In this document: positions 52,186 to 59,526 of the stretch, in pieces | Layout: every line of letters begins with the position of its first letter | Numbering within the stretch: position 1 is the stretch's first letter | DNA from: Microcella sp. | Lineage (GTDB): Bacteria; Actinomycetota; Actinomycetes; Actinomycetales; Microbacteriaceae | Length of the DNA stretch: 64,000 bases | NCBI RefSeq assembly: GCF_025808395.1 | Contig: NZ_CP075524.1 | Span: forward strand, 1,612,001 to 1,676,000 | Direction of reading: 5' to 3' | The notes under the pieces: generated by a model | Database searches by the model: none | The model's input: the letters and a program-made list of their open reading frames with translations, nothing else | Told to the model about the DNA's origin: nothing | Program-made: the position numbers and the translations under genes

Positions 52186-53144
52186 TCGTATACCTCTCGG
52201 AATCGACGCACGAGTGCGATCGCGATCAAGTTGACCGTCAGCGTGATCAAGAAGAGCAGAGCGCCGACGGCGAAGACGGTGTAGTAGGCGGTGGTGCCGG
52301 TCGAGACATCTCCCGTGGCAGTGCGCCCGATGAACGCGGTCATGGTGAGAATCGGGTCGTTCGGCCACAGCGAGATGTTCGCCATCGCACCAGCGGCCAT
52401 GAGCACGACCATGGTCTCGCCGACCGCGCGCGAGAGGCCGAGCACGAACGAGGCCGTGATGCCTGAGAGAGCGCTCGGCACGATGACCTTGGTCGCCACC
52501 TGCATGCGCGTGCTACCGAGACCGTAGGCGGCCTCGCGCAGGGCACGCGGCACTGCGTTCATCGAGTCGTAGGCCACCGAGGCGACGGTGGGAATGATCA
52601 TGACGCCGAGCACGAGCCCGGCCGCAAGCACGAACTGGAATCCGGGCTCTTCACCGAGCTTGCCGGGAATCCAGGTGGGCCAGTTGTCTTTCAGCAGCGG
52701 CGCGACGAAAAAGAGGGCGAAGATGCCGTACACGACGGTCGGGATTCCCTCGAGAATCTCGAGCAGCGGCTGCAGAACCTTGCGCGTTCGCGGGCCCGCG
52801 TACTCGCTCATGTAGATAGCCGAGGCGAGCCCTGCGGGCAGAGCGATGACCGACGAGTAGATCACGATCGCCGCGGTGCCGGCGACGATGTGCACGACGC
52901 CGTAGGTGGGGGTCGCGAACAGGGGCGCCCACGGCTCCATTGAGAAGAAGCGGTCGAAAGGCACCTCGCGGAAGAAGTCGATCGTCGGCAGGATCAGTGC
53001 GACCACGATGCCGATCGTGATGAGCACGGCGAGCGCGGCAGCCAGAAACAGCCACGCCACGATCATCTTCTCGCCGATGCGCTTCGTCTTCGCGGTGAGC
53101 GAGAACTCTGCATCGGGGGTACTGGTGATCGTGGTCGTGGCCAT
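52182..53144 (-). CDS. pstC: Phosphate ABC importer permease PstC, copy 2
   Basis: A 320-residue permease. Six helices, EAA loop LREAAYGLGSTRMQVATKV near 215, and GLSRAVGETMVVLMAAGA. The long periplasmic loop between helices 1 and 2 differs from copy 1 and resembles the PstC of cyanobacterial-type operons. It follows pstS by 43 bp. Confidence 0.94.
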   Translation of the reverse strand: MATTTITSTPDAEFSLTAKTKRIGEKMIVAWLFLAAALAVLITIGIVVALILPTIDFFREVPFDRFFSMEPWAPLFATPTYGVVHIVAGTAAIVIYSSVIALPAGLASAIYMSEYAGPRTRKVLQPLLEILEGIPTVVYGIFALFFVAPLLKDNWPTWIPGKLGEEPGFQFVLAAGLVLGVMIIPTVASVAYDSMNAVPRALREAAYGLGSTRMQVATKVIVPSALSGITASFVLGLSRAVGETMVVLMAAGAMANISLWPNDPILTMTAFIGRTATGDVSTGTTAYYTVFAVGALLFLITLTVNLIAIALVRRFREVYE

Positions 53145-53187
53145 TCCTGGACTACCTTCGCTCGTTGGTGTGCGGTGCTATGCCGAG

Positions 53188-54156
53188 TTAGAGCAGCGAC
53201 TGCAGACGCTGCAGCGCCTCAGCCTCTTGGTCGGCGTTCAGCGGGATGAAGCCCGCCGTCTCGGCGATGCGAGCCTGGTTGGTCACGTAGAACTCGAGGA
53301 ACGCGAGCACCTGAGGCTTCTGCAGAGCGTCAGCCGAGGGGTACACGTAGAGCTGGCGACCGAGCGGGCTGTACTCGCCCGTCAGCACGGTGTCGAGCGA
53401 CGGTGCGACGCAGTCGCCGTTGTCGTTCGCGACCTCGATGGCGCGGATCGAGTCACCCGCGGCCTCGACGAACGAGAGCGGGATGAAGGCCGAGTTGCCG
53501 AGGCCGCCCTGCACACCGAGCACCGCAGCGTTGTCGTCTTCGCCGATGTCGTTGTAGGCCGCGTTGATCGCACCGCTCTCACCGTTGATCTCTGAGGTGA
53601 AGAAGTCGAAGGTGCCCGAGTCGGTGCCGGGGCCGTAGAGGATGATCTCTTGGCTCGGGAAGCCGGCGCGCACGTCGGCCCAGTTGGTGACGGGGTTCTC
53701 GGGGCGCCACATCGACGAGATCTCGTCGACCGTGAGGCACGTAGCCCAGTCGTTGTCGGCGTTCACGACGACTGCGAGGCCGTCGTTGGCGACACCGAGC
53801 TCGACGAAGTCGATGCCGTTGGCCTCGCAGCGCTCGGCCTCGTCGTCTTTGATCTGACGCGATGCCTCCGAGATGTCGGTCTCACCGTTGCAGAACTTCT
53901 CGAAGCCACCGCCGGTGCCCGAGACACCGACCGAGACCTGCACGTTGGGCTGGATCTCTTCGAAGAGCTCTGCGGCGACCTCAGTGTTGGGGGCAACCGT
54001 CGACGAGCCATCGATGATGACCGCGCCGCTGAGCAGCTCTTCGCCCGCGGGGGGCTCTTCGGCGGGAGCGTCGGCTCCGGCACAGGCGCTGAGCACGAGG
54101 GCGGCGGCCGCGAGCGTCGCCGCGAAAGCCCCCGTCTTGCTGTATTTGTTGAACAC
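53188..54156 (-). CDS. pstS: Phosphate-binding lipoprotein PstS, copy 2 (SphX-like)
   Basis: A 322-residue lipoprotein with lipobox LVLSACAG and phosphate-site words IDGSSTVAP, SGTGGGFEKFCNGETDISEASR and YGPGTDSGTFDFF, split by normal spacing. These belong to a different PstS branch from copy 1, closer to SphX/PstS of cyanobacteria and many actinobacteria. The GTG at 54156 follows GAAGGG; the 43-residue in-frame extension upstream lacks signal character. The 227-bp leader contains a GC hairpin at 54175-54192 and a PHO box at 54383-54400. Confidence 0.93.
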   Translation of the reverse strand: MFNKYSKTGAFAATLAAAALVLSACAGADAPAEEPPAGEELLSGAVIIDGSSTVAPNTEVAAELFEEIQPNVQVSVGVSGTGGGFEKFCNGETDISEASRQIKDDEAERCEANGIDFVELGVANDGLAVVVNADNDWATCLTVDEISSMWRPENPVTNWADVRAGFPSQEIILYGPGTDSGTFDFFTSEINGESGAINAAYNDIGEDDNAAVLGVQGGLGNSAFIPLSFVEAAGDSIRAIEVANDNGDCVAPSLDTVLTGEYSPLGRQLYVYPSADALQKPQVLAFLEFYVTNQARIAETAGFIPLNADQEAEALQRLQSLL

Positions 54157-54382
54157 TTTTGCGATCCCTTCGTTGGCGGCGTGAGGGCCGCCTACCAGAA
54201 TGTGACGTGTCAGCCGGTGGCCGACGCCCTCATGCAATCCACCGCACATGGACGGCAAGTAAACGGCCGGAGTCTTGCAGGGCAATACCCCGTGCCAGAG
54301 TCACCGCGGCGCCCAGACCCGCCCGCATGCCTGTCGGCTGGCGGTCGAGAACGCGGTCATGAGTGCGAGCATCGGCCCTCTC

Positions 54383-54400
54383 GGTGAACGACGGGTGAAC
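54383..54400. promoter_or_regulatory. PHO box upstream of pst operon 2
   Basis: GGTGAACGACGGGTGAAC holds two GGTGAAC units 11 bp apart, read as GTTCACC-N4-GTTCACC on the minus strand, the orientation of the operon. It lies 227 bp upstream of the start codon, implying a long untranslated leader. The rest of the 264-bp gap shows only a small GC hairpin at 54175-54192. Confidence 0.65.
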
Positions 54401-54420
54401 GCCGAACGACGAATCGGGGC

Positions 54421-55119
54421 TCAGCGTGCGGCGATGAGCAGCCTCACGAGGGCGAACCCGATGGCGGCGCCCACGAGCTGCGCGGCGATGAACGGCAGCA
54501 CGCTCTCGGGGGCGATGCCGGCGAAGCTGTCGCTGAGCATGCGGCCGACGGTGATGCCGGGGTTCGCGAAGCTCGTCGAACTCGTCGCGAAGTAGGCGCT
54601 CGTGATGTAGAGGCCCACCGCGGCGGGCACCCAGGCGCGCTGATCGCGACGGACGAGGGTCAGGATGACCGCCACGAGCCCGGCCGTGGCGACGAGTTCG
54701 CCGAGCAGCAGCCCTGGTTCGCCGCGCACGGTCGTGCTGACCGAGAGGGCGACCGACCGGAACATGAGGTTGGCGACGACAGCGCCCGCTGCGAAGCCCA
54801 GCAGCTGCGCGGCGATGGTGGGGGCGATCTCGCGTGCCGGCACGCGTCGGTCGGCGACGAGCGCGAGCGTGACGGCGGGGTTCAGGTGGGCTCCGCTGAC
54901 CGGCCCCAGTATAAGGATGAGCACCGTGAGCGCCGCGCCGGTAGCGATCGCGTTGATGAGCAGCTGCACTCCGACGTCGTCTGAGATCAGGGTTGCCATG
55001 ATGCCCGAGCCGATCACCGTGCCGCCCAGCACGCCGCTGCCCAGCGCCTCGGCGGCGAGTCTGATCGGCAGTCGCCGGGGGGCCACGACGACCGCGTCGG
55101 CAGAAGAGGATTCAGTCAC
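54421..55119 (-). CDS. Aquaporin-family channel, probably for arsenite (AqpS-like)
   Basis: A 232-residue six-helix channel. The two pore half-helix motifs are SGAHLNPAVT near residue 76 and SFANPGITVGR near 185; the second has Asn-Pro-Gly instead of Asn-Pro-Ala. Next to an ArsR-ArsC fusion and arsC, this resembles the Sinorhizobium ars operon, where the aquaglyceroporin AqpS lets arsenite made from arsenate leave the cell. GTG start, without a ribosome site; divergent from the ArsR fusion with only 35 bp between starts. The ArsR operator in that gap probably controls both. Confidence 0.82.
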   Translation of the reverse strand: MTESSSADAVVVAPRRLPIRLAAEALGSGVLGGTVIGSGIMATLISDDVGVQLLINAIATGAALTVLILILGPVSGAHLNPAVTLALVADRRVPAREIAPTIAAQLLGFAAGAVVANLMFRSVALSVSTTVRGEPGLLLGELVATAGLVAVILTLVRRDQRAWVPAAVGLYITSAYFATSSTSFANPGITVGRMLSDSFAGIAPESVLPFIAAQLVGAAIGFALVRLLIAAR

Positions 55120-55140
55120 GACGTCACTGTACGGGAACGA

Positions 55141-55156
55141 ATAGACTCAGGTCTAT
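55141..55156. promoter_or_regulatory. ArsR-type operator with leaderless promoter (arsR fusion and aquaporin)
   Basis: ATAGACTCAGGTCTAT is a perfect 6-4-6 inverted repeat. It includes a TAGACT -10 box at 55142-55147, seven bases before the ATG at 55155, so the transcript is probably leaderless and the operator covers promoter and start codon. The second copy is at 56097-56112. Confidence 0.65.
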
Positions 55157-56078
55157 GCAACATTCGCCGCGGGAGCCATCGGGTGGCGTGCGCGGGCTCG
55201 CTGCGCCGGGCCTGGCCGCTCTGGGCGACGCGACTCGTGCAGAGATCGTTCGCATTCTGCGTGATGAGCCCTCGCGCTCAGCGACGGTCGGGCGCCTCAC
55301 GGCGTCGCTCGGCCTGCGTCAACCGACCGTGTCGCACCATCTCAAGGTGCTCGCGAGTGCAGGAGTCGTCGAGCGAGAGCCGCGCGGGCGCGAGGTGTGG
55401 TACTCGTTGCCCGACGCCGTCTCTGCCCGCCTCGACGAATGGCTCGAGCCGCCGGCGCCCGGCACGGTGAGCGGCAGCCTGCTGTCGAAGATCATCGATG
55501 ACCTGACGATGAGATTCGTCGGCACCTTCTCGCGAGAGAGCGTCGAGCGGGTCGTGCTCGAGAGCTACGACCTCTTGCGCGAGCGCGACGGCTCTGGGCG
55601 CTCGCTGTCATCGGCGACCGCGCAGTTCGCCGCCGAACGACTGGCCGCGCGCGCGAGGGGCGACCGACGCGCCGACGCGGGCGACCCCGTCGAGGTGCTC
55701 TTCGTCTGCGTGCAGAATGCTGGTCGCTCGCAGCTCGCGGCGGCGATCATGCGCCACGTCGGAGGCGAGCGCGTGCGCGTGCGCACCGCAGGCTCGGCCC
55801 CGGTCGACCGCATTCGACCTGCCGTCGTGACAGCCCTGGACGAGATCGGGGTGCCGCTCGGCGGCGAGTTTCCGAAACCCCTCACCGACGACGTCGTTCG
55901 GGCAGCCGACATCGTCGTGACGATGGGCTGCGGTGACGCCTGCCCGGTGCTTGCCGGGCGCCGCTATCTCGACTGGCAGGTCGATGACCCGGCAGGGCAA
56001 CCGCTCGAACGAGTGCGTGCGATTCGTGACGACATCGATGAGCGTGTGCGGCAGCTGCTCGCCGAGGTGCTGGGCTGA
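55155..56078 (+). CDS. arsRC: ArsR repressor-arsenate reductase fusion
   Basis: A 307-residue protein in three parts. Residues 10-95 form an ArsR winged helix (LGDATRAEIVRIL, QPTVSHHLKVLASAGVVERE). Residues 100-170 form a helical bundle like that of the phosphatase at 42449. Residues 178-307 form a thioredoxin-type arsenate reductase with the catalytic loop VCVQNAGRSQ and MGCGDACPVLAGRRYLDW. The usual Cys pair of ArsR sensing (ELCVCDL) is absent, so metalloid sensing must use other Cys or differ. It could both repress and reduce arsenate. It lies divergent from the aquaporin, 43 bp before arsC. Confidence 0.88.
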   Translation: MQHSPREPSGGVRGLAAPGLAALGDATRAEIVRILRDEPSRSATVGRLTASLGLRQPTVSHHLKVLASAGVVEREPRGREVWYSLPDAVSARLDEWLEPPAPGTVSGSLLSKIIDDLTMRFVGTFSRESVERVVLESYDLLRERDGSGRSLSSATAQFAAERLAARARGDRRADAGDPVEVLFVCVQNAGRSQLAAAIMRHVGGERVRVRTAGSAPVDRIRPAVVTALDEIGVPLGGEFPKPLTDDVVRAADIVVTMGCGDACPVLAGRRYLDWQVDDPAGQPLERVRAIRDDIDERVRQLLAEVLG

Positions 56079-56096
56079 GCATCCCGCTCGCTCAAT

Positions 56097-56112
56097 ATCG
56101 ACCTGCGTCTAT
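56097..56112. promoter_or_regulatory. ArsR-type operator with leaderless promoter (arsC)
   Basis: ATCGACCTGCGTCTAT differs by one arm base from the operator at 55141-55156 and keeps its 6-4-6 design. It overlaps a TATACT -10 box at 56110-56115, exactly six bases before the arsC ATG, the spacing of a leaderless transcript. Confidence 0.6.
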
Positions 56113-56121
56113 ACTTTCAGC

Positions 56122-56541
56122 ATGACCTCTCACGCCCCCGACCGACCCACCGTGCTCTTCGTCTGCGTGCACAACGCCGGGCGCTCGCAGATGGCCGCCG
56201 GCTACCTGCAGCATCTCGCCGGCGATCGCGTCACCGTGCTGTCGGCCGGCTCAGAGCCCAAAGACCAGATCAACCCCGTCGCTGTCGCCGCGATGGCAGA
56301 AGAGGGCATCGACATCGCCCACAACGTACCGAAGGTGCTGACGACCGAATCGGTCGCCGAATCTGACGTCGTCATCACCATGGGCTGCGGCGACGTGTGC
56401 CCGGTCTTTCCCGGCAAGCGCTACGAAGACTGGGCGCTCGACGACCCGGCAGGGCAGGGCATCGACTCGGTGCGCGTGATCCGCGACGACATCAAGGGTC
56501 GCATCGAAGCGCTCATCGCCGAGATCGCGCCGGCGCACTAG
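56122..56541 (+). CDS. arsC: Arsenate reductase, thioredoxin-coupled
   Basis: A 139-residue single-domain arsenate reductase. Catalytic loop VCVHNAGRSQ at residues 14-23, and the resolving Cys motif MGCGDVCPVFPGKRYEDWALDDP near 88. It reduces arsenate to arsenite, which the aquaporin could release. The ATG at 56122 is fixed by the leaderless -10 box; a 63-residue upstream in-frame extension overlaps the fusion gene and is rejected. It ends 10 bp from the converging membrane-protein gene. Confidence 0.93.
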   Translation: MTSHAPDRPTVLFVCVHNAGRSQMAAGYLQHLAGDRVTVLSAGSEPKDQINPVAVAAMAEEGIDIAHNVPKVLTTESVAESDVVITMGCGDVCPVFPGKRYEDWALDDPAGQGIDSVRVIRDDIKGRIEALIAEIAPAH

Positions 56542-56550
56542 CCGAAGCCC

Positions 56551-57069
56551 TCACACTCTGTCGGGCTCGCGCAGCGCGAGGGCGATCGAGGGCAGGGTCA
56601 GCGCCAGACCCTCGAAGGCCCAGAAGATCGCCATGGCGGCACCCCACGAGATCTCGACCGTCACCAGGTCGTTCTCGCTGACGATGACGAACCAGATCAG
56701 TGCCGCAGTCGCGGCGACGAGCGTCAGACCGACGAACCAGCGGTAGGCGTCGACGTACGACCTGTCGCGCTGCCGCGATTGGCGCTCATCGAGATACTCT
56801 TCGGGCAGGTCGGCGATGACTCGCACCGACATGCGCAGCGCCCACCAGGCGACGGCGGCGAGGCCGACCACCCCGAGCGCGGCGAGCGCCGGCAAGAACA
56901 ACCACGCGAGTGGCATGGCGACGAGCATCGCGATCATGACGCCGACGACCGCGAGGCGGCCGCCGCGCGTGCGCAGGGCATCCCATCGCGTGTCGCGCAT
57001 GACGCTCTCTGCCATCTCAGACACGGCCTTCTCGTTGCGCTCTCGAGCGCTGAGCTTCTTCTCGCTCAT
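56551..57069 (-). CDS. Hypothetical membrane protein, four predicted helices
   Basis: A 172-residue protein with a charged N-terminus (SEKKLSARERNEKAVSEMAES), hydrophobic helices at about 40-58 and 60-80, a charged middle with ADLPEEYLDERQSRQRDRSY, and two more helices near 110-130 and 140-162. No family recognised. The ATG overlaps the XRE regulator's stop (ATGA), so the two are a regulator-membrane protein pair, as in many small operons for membrane stress or phage defence control. Confidence 0.7.
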   Translation of the reverse strand: MSEKKLSARERNEKAVSEMAESVMRDTRWDALRTRGGRLAVVGVMIAMLVAMPLAWLFLPALAALGVVGLAAVAWWALRMSVRVIADLPEEYLDERQSRQRDRSYVDAYRWFVGLTLVAATAALIWFVIVSENDLVTVEISWGAAMAIFWAFEGLALTLPSIALALREPDRV

Positions 57070-57320
57070 GGTGACTGCTCCACTTCTGTCTCGGCGAACG
57101 GGGTCAGGGAGAAGAGCTGCTCGACCGGCGCGCCCACGAGGTGCGAGATGCGCAGCGCCAGCGCCAGCGACGGGGCGTACTCGCCCCGCTCGAGGTAGCC
57201 CACCGTCTGGTAGTGCACTCCGACGGCGTCGGCGAACTCTTGTCGGCTCAGCCCCACGCGCACTCGGTGGTCTTCGATGCGCGTGTAGACCGGGTCTTCT
57301 GACTTCGGCTTTCGTCCCAT
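57066..57320 (-). CDS. Small XRE-family helix-turn-helix regulator
   Basis: An 84-residue protein made almost only of the HTH domain: VGLSRQEFADAVGVHYQTVGYLERGEYAPS, split about residue 40, then an LFSL end. This matches compact regulators (YvaO/Cro type) that repress their own operon. It precedes and overlaps the membrane-protein gene. The ATG at 57320 is followed upstream by an unusually AT-rich patch with a 12-bp palindrome at 57335-57346, the probable operator. Confidence 0.85.
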   Translation of the reverse strand: MGRKPKSEDPVYTRIEDHRVRVGLSRQEFADAVGVHYQTVGYLERGEYAPSLALALRISHLVGAPVEQLFSLTPFAETEVEQSP

Positions 57321-57334
57321 GTCTGTAGCATAAA

Positions 57335-57346
57335 TACTATGTAGTA
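57335..57346. promoter_or_regulatory. 12-bp palindrome in AT-rich promoter of the small XRE operon
   Basis: TACTATGTAGTA is a perfect palindrome in an AT-rich stretch (57330-57354) inside otherwise GC-rich DNA, 15 bp upstream of the regulator's start. Probable autoregulatory operator overlapping a TATTTA-like -10. Confidence 0.5.
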
Positions 57347-57409
57347 ATAATACAACACTGGAGTGCGACGCGGTGCAGAGACCGTGCCGGCGCGCTCAGG
57401 CGGTGGCGC

Positions 57410-58108
57410 TCAGGCGGTCGCGATCGCCACGATCGGGTCGGTCGTCGGAGCCGGGCTGCCCGACGCGGGCTCGACGGTGACCCCCACGATCGTGCCCGCT
57501 TCGAAGACGCCCTCGAGCACCTGCACGACGGTCTCACCCTCGTCGACGGCGAACAGGCCCGCCGGCGTCGGAACCCCGTCGGTGATGTACCACAGGGCGT
57601 AGCGCTCGTCGTCACTCAGCGGCTGCAGGCCCTCGAACACCATGACCGAGAGGCCCACAGACTCTGACGACACGAGCGTGGCCGAAGCGCCGCCCGCCAC
57701 CGGTGAGACCAGCGTCGACACATCGGGTGCCGCGACGATCGCGGCGAGCTGCTCGCTGGCGCTCGACTCGACCGGTCGCACCAGGTCAGCCGCGAGCACG
57801 CCGCCGAAGAACACCGCGGCCGCGGCAGCCGCCGCCGTCACGAGCATGACCGGCCGAGAGAACCAGCGTGCGTTCGCACGACGCTCGGCTGGCGACCCGG
57901 CACCGCGCTCGAGGGTCGACTCGTCGGCGGCATCGTCGGCGGCAGGCGAGAGCTGAGGGGTCGAGGCGATTGCCGCCATGATCGAGCTCTTCAGCCCGGC
58001 AGAGGGCTCGACCGGTGGCACTGCGAGCCCCAGTGCCGCGCGCACGTCGTCGAACTCTTCGTCGCGCATCGCATCGGTGCCGTCGACGTCGTCATCGAAT
58101 CGACTCAT
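57410..58108 (-). CDS. rskA: Anti-sigma factor, RskA-like
   Basis: A 232-residue membrane protein. A short cytoplasmic N-terminus is followed by one membrane helix at about residues 88-110 and an extracytoplasmic RskA domain (LSVMVFEGLQPLSDDERYALWYI). The domain that would bind SigK is shorter than in mycobacterial RskA, as the first 60 residues are mostly acidic and low-complexity. It overlaps sigK by four bases and should hold SigK inactive until cleaved or released. Confidence 0.87.
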   Translation of the reverse strand: MSRFDDDVDGTDAMRDEEFDDVRAALGLAVPPVEPSAGLKSSIMAAIASTPQLSPAADDAADESTLERGAGSPAERRANARWFSRPVMLVTAAAAAAAVFFGGVLAADLVRPVESSASEQLAAIVAAPDVSTLVSPVAGGASATLVSSESVGLSVMVFEGLQPLSDDERYALWYITDGVPTPAGLFAVDEGETVVQVLEGVFEAGTIVGVTVEPASGSPAPTTDPIVAIATA

Positions 58109-58713
58109 GACGCCACCCCCAGTTCTTCGCGCAGCCGCATCATGCCGTCGCGCAATCGAGTCTTCACTGTTCCCATCGGAATACCGAGCATGGCCGACAC
58201 CTCGCTGTGGCTGTAGCCGCCGTAGTAGGCAAGCTCCACAGCCTGCCGCTGCAGCTCGGTCAACCGGCTCAAGGCCTTCTCCACTCGGTCATGTTCGATG
58301 CGGATCTCGACGCTCTCGACAACCGAATCGAAGTCTCGATCGAGATCACGGATGCCCACCCGGGTGTCGCGGTCGCGCGACGACTGCGCGCTGCGCACGC
58401 GATCGATCGCCCTCCGGTGGGCCATGGTGAGCATCCACGTCACCGCTTTTCCCTTATTCGGATCAAAGCGGGGAGCGGTTTGCCACACCTCCAGCAGCAC
58501 CTCCTGCACGACCTCTTCAGACTGCGCGTGGTCTTTCAGCACGTGACGCACCAGCCCGAGCATGCGCGGGGCGATGATGTCGTACAACTCGCTGAACGCG
58601 CGCTGGTCGCCCTGCGCCACACGCAGCAGCAGAGCATTCGTGGTCTCGACCAGAGTGTCGCCCGCAGGCGCGGCATCGTCGAGTTCGATATCGGAGGGCA
58701 CGAGTACCAGCAT
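58105..58713 (-). CDS. sigK: ECF RNA polymerase sigma factor, SigK-like
   Basis: A 202-residue ECF sigma factor. Region 2 is at about 30-105 (FSELYDIIAPRMLGLVRHVL, AVTWMLTMAHRRAIDRVR) and region 4 at about 145-198 (RQAVELAYYGGYSHSEVSAML). Neighbouring rskA marks it as a SigK-RskA type pair. Targets cannot be seen. The lipoprotein and copper protein just upstream on the same strand are possible members of its regulon. ATG 58713 with GGGAG ribosome site. Confidence 0.88.
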   Translation of the reverse strand: MLVLVPSDIELDDAAPAGDTLVETTNALLLRVAQGDQRAFSELYDIIAPRMLGLVRHVLKDHAQSEEVVQEVLLEVWQTAPRFDPNKGKAVTWMLTMAHRRAIDRVRSAQSSRDRDTRVGIRDLDRDFDSVVESVEIRIEHDRVEKALSRLTELQRQAVELAYYGGYSHSEVSAMLGIPMGTVKTRLRDGMMRLREELGVAS

Positions 58714-58774
58714 CTCAGCTACTCCCTGTCGAGACGGCCAGAAAGGCCGGTGAGGCGGGTCTCGGGTACCCTCC

Positions 58775-58807
58775 CCACCGGCCGGTGGTCGGCGCTGGCG
58801 CGCCAGC
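58775..58807. terminator. Two adjacent palindromes after the lipoprotein gene
   Basis: CCACCGGCCGGTGG at 58775-58788 and GCTGGCGCGCCAGC at 58794-58807 are perfect 14-bp palindromes in the 99-bp gap between the lipoprotein stop and sigK. Either could form a stem that ends the lipoprotein message; no U-tract follows. Confidence 0.4.
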
Positions 58808-58812
58808 TGGTG

Positions 58813-59481
58813 CTACTGAATGCCGAGGTTCGCGGCGATACCGCCCGCAAGAGCCTGCGCGGTCATCGGCATGTGGCTCGCAGCCTCTTTCAGCAGGTCG
58901 AAGTACGCCGGGTCGCCGGCGATGTTCGCGTCGATCGCCGCGAGCAGGGTCACAGCGTGCATCTCGAGCTCGGCCTGCACTGCTTCGGCAGGCAGCTCGG
59001 GCACCACAGAGTTGATCAGCTGCCCGAACGACACCGCGTAGGCGCCCAGGTCGGCGACCGCCTGCTCGGCCATGGCCTCGTCACCCGTCGCCTTGCCGAG
59101 CGTGTAGTTCACGAAGAACGGAATGTGCGAGCGCCATGAGTCGAGAAACGGCTGCTCAGCGTCTGGATAGGCCGAGCCCACGAGTGCGGCCACCTCGACC
59201 GAGTTCGCGTCGAGAGCTGCGACAGCCGCCTGCACGTTCGGCGTGGTCAGGTCGCCACCGTCTTGCAGCGCCTGATCGATCGCGGCACCGGCGAGGTAGA
59301 CGTGGTCGGCGAGCAGAGCGGTGAGCGCCGCGCGCAATCCGGCACCGTCACTGTTGACCGTGTCGATCGTGGTGGCGGCAGGTGCCTCCATCGGTTCGTC
59401 GGCCGGGGCTGCGGTCGAGCAACCGGTCAGAACGAGAGCGGCAGCCAGGCCGAGGCCGGCGAATGCGGTTGTGGTGCGCAT
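58813..59481 (-). CDS. Hypothetical lipoprotein, helical
   Basis: A 222-residue protein with signal and lipobox VLTGCSTA at residues 17-24. The mature part is Ala-rich and helical, with two similar-looking segments (LTALLADHVYLAGAAIDQAL and a later LLAAIDANIAGDPAYFDLL), which might be a helical-bundle repeat. I recognise no family. The ribosome site AAGGGG lies eight bases before the ATG. It lies 45 bp after the copper protein gene on the same strand, so the two may be co-transcribed. Confidence 0.75.
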   Translation of the reverse strand: MRTTTAFAGLGLAAALVLTGCSTAAPADEPMEAPAATTIDTVNSDGAGLRAALTALLADHVYLAGAAIDQALQDGGDLTTPNVQAAVAALDANSVEVAALVGSAYPDAEQPFLDSWRSHIPFFVNYTLGKATGDEAMAEQAVADLGAYAVSFGQLINSVVPELPAEAVQAELEMHAVTLLAAIDANIAGDPAYFDLLKEAASHMPMTAQALAGGIAANLGIQ

Positions 59482-59526
59482 GATGTGATCCCCTTATGTG
59501 TTGGTGATGGTGCGGTGATGGTGCGG

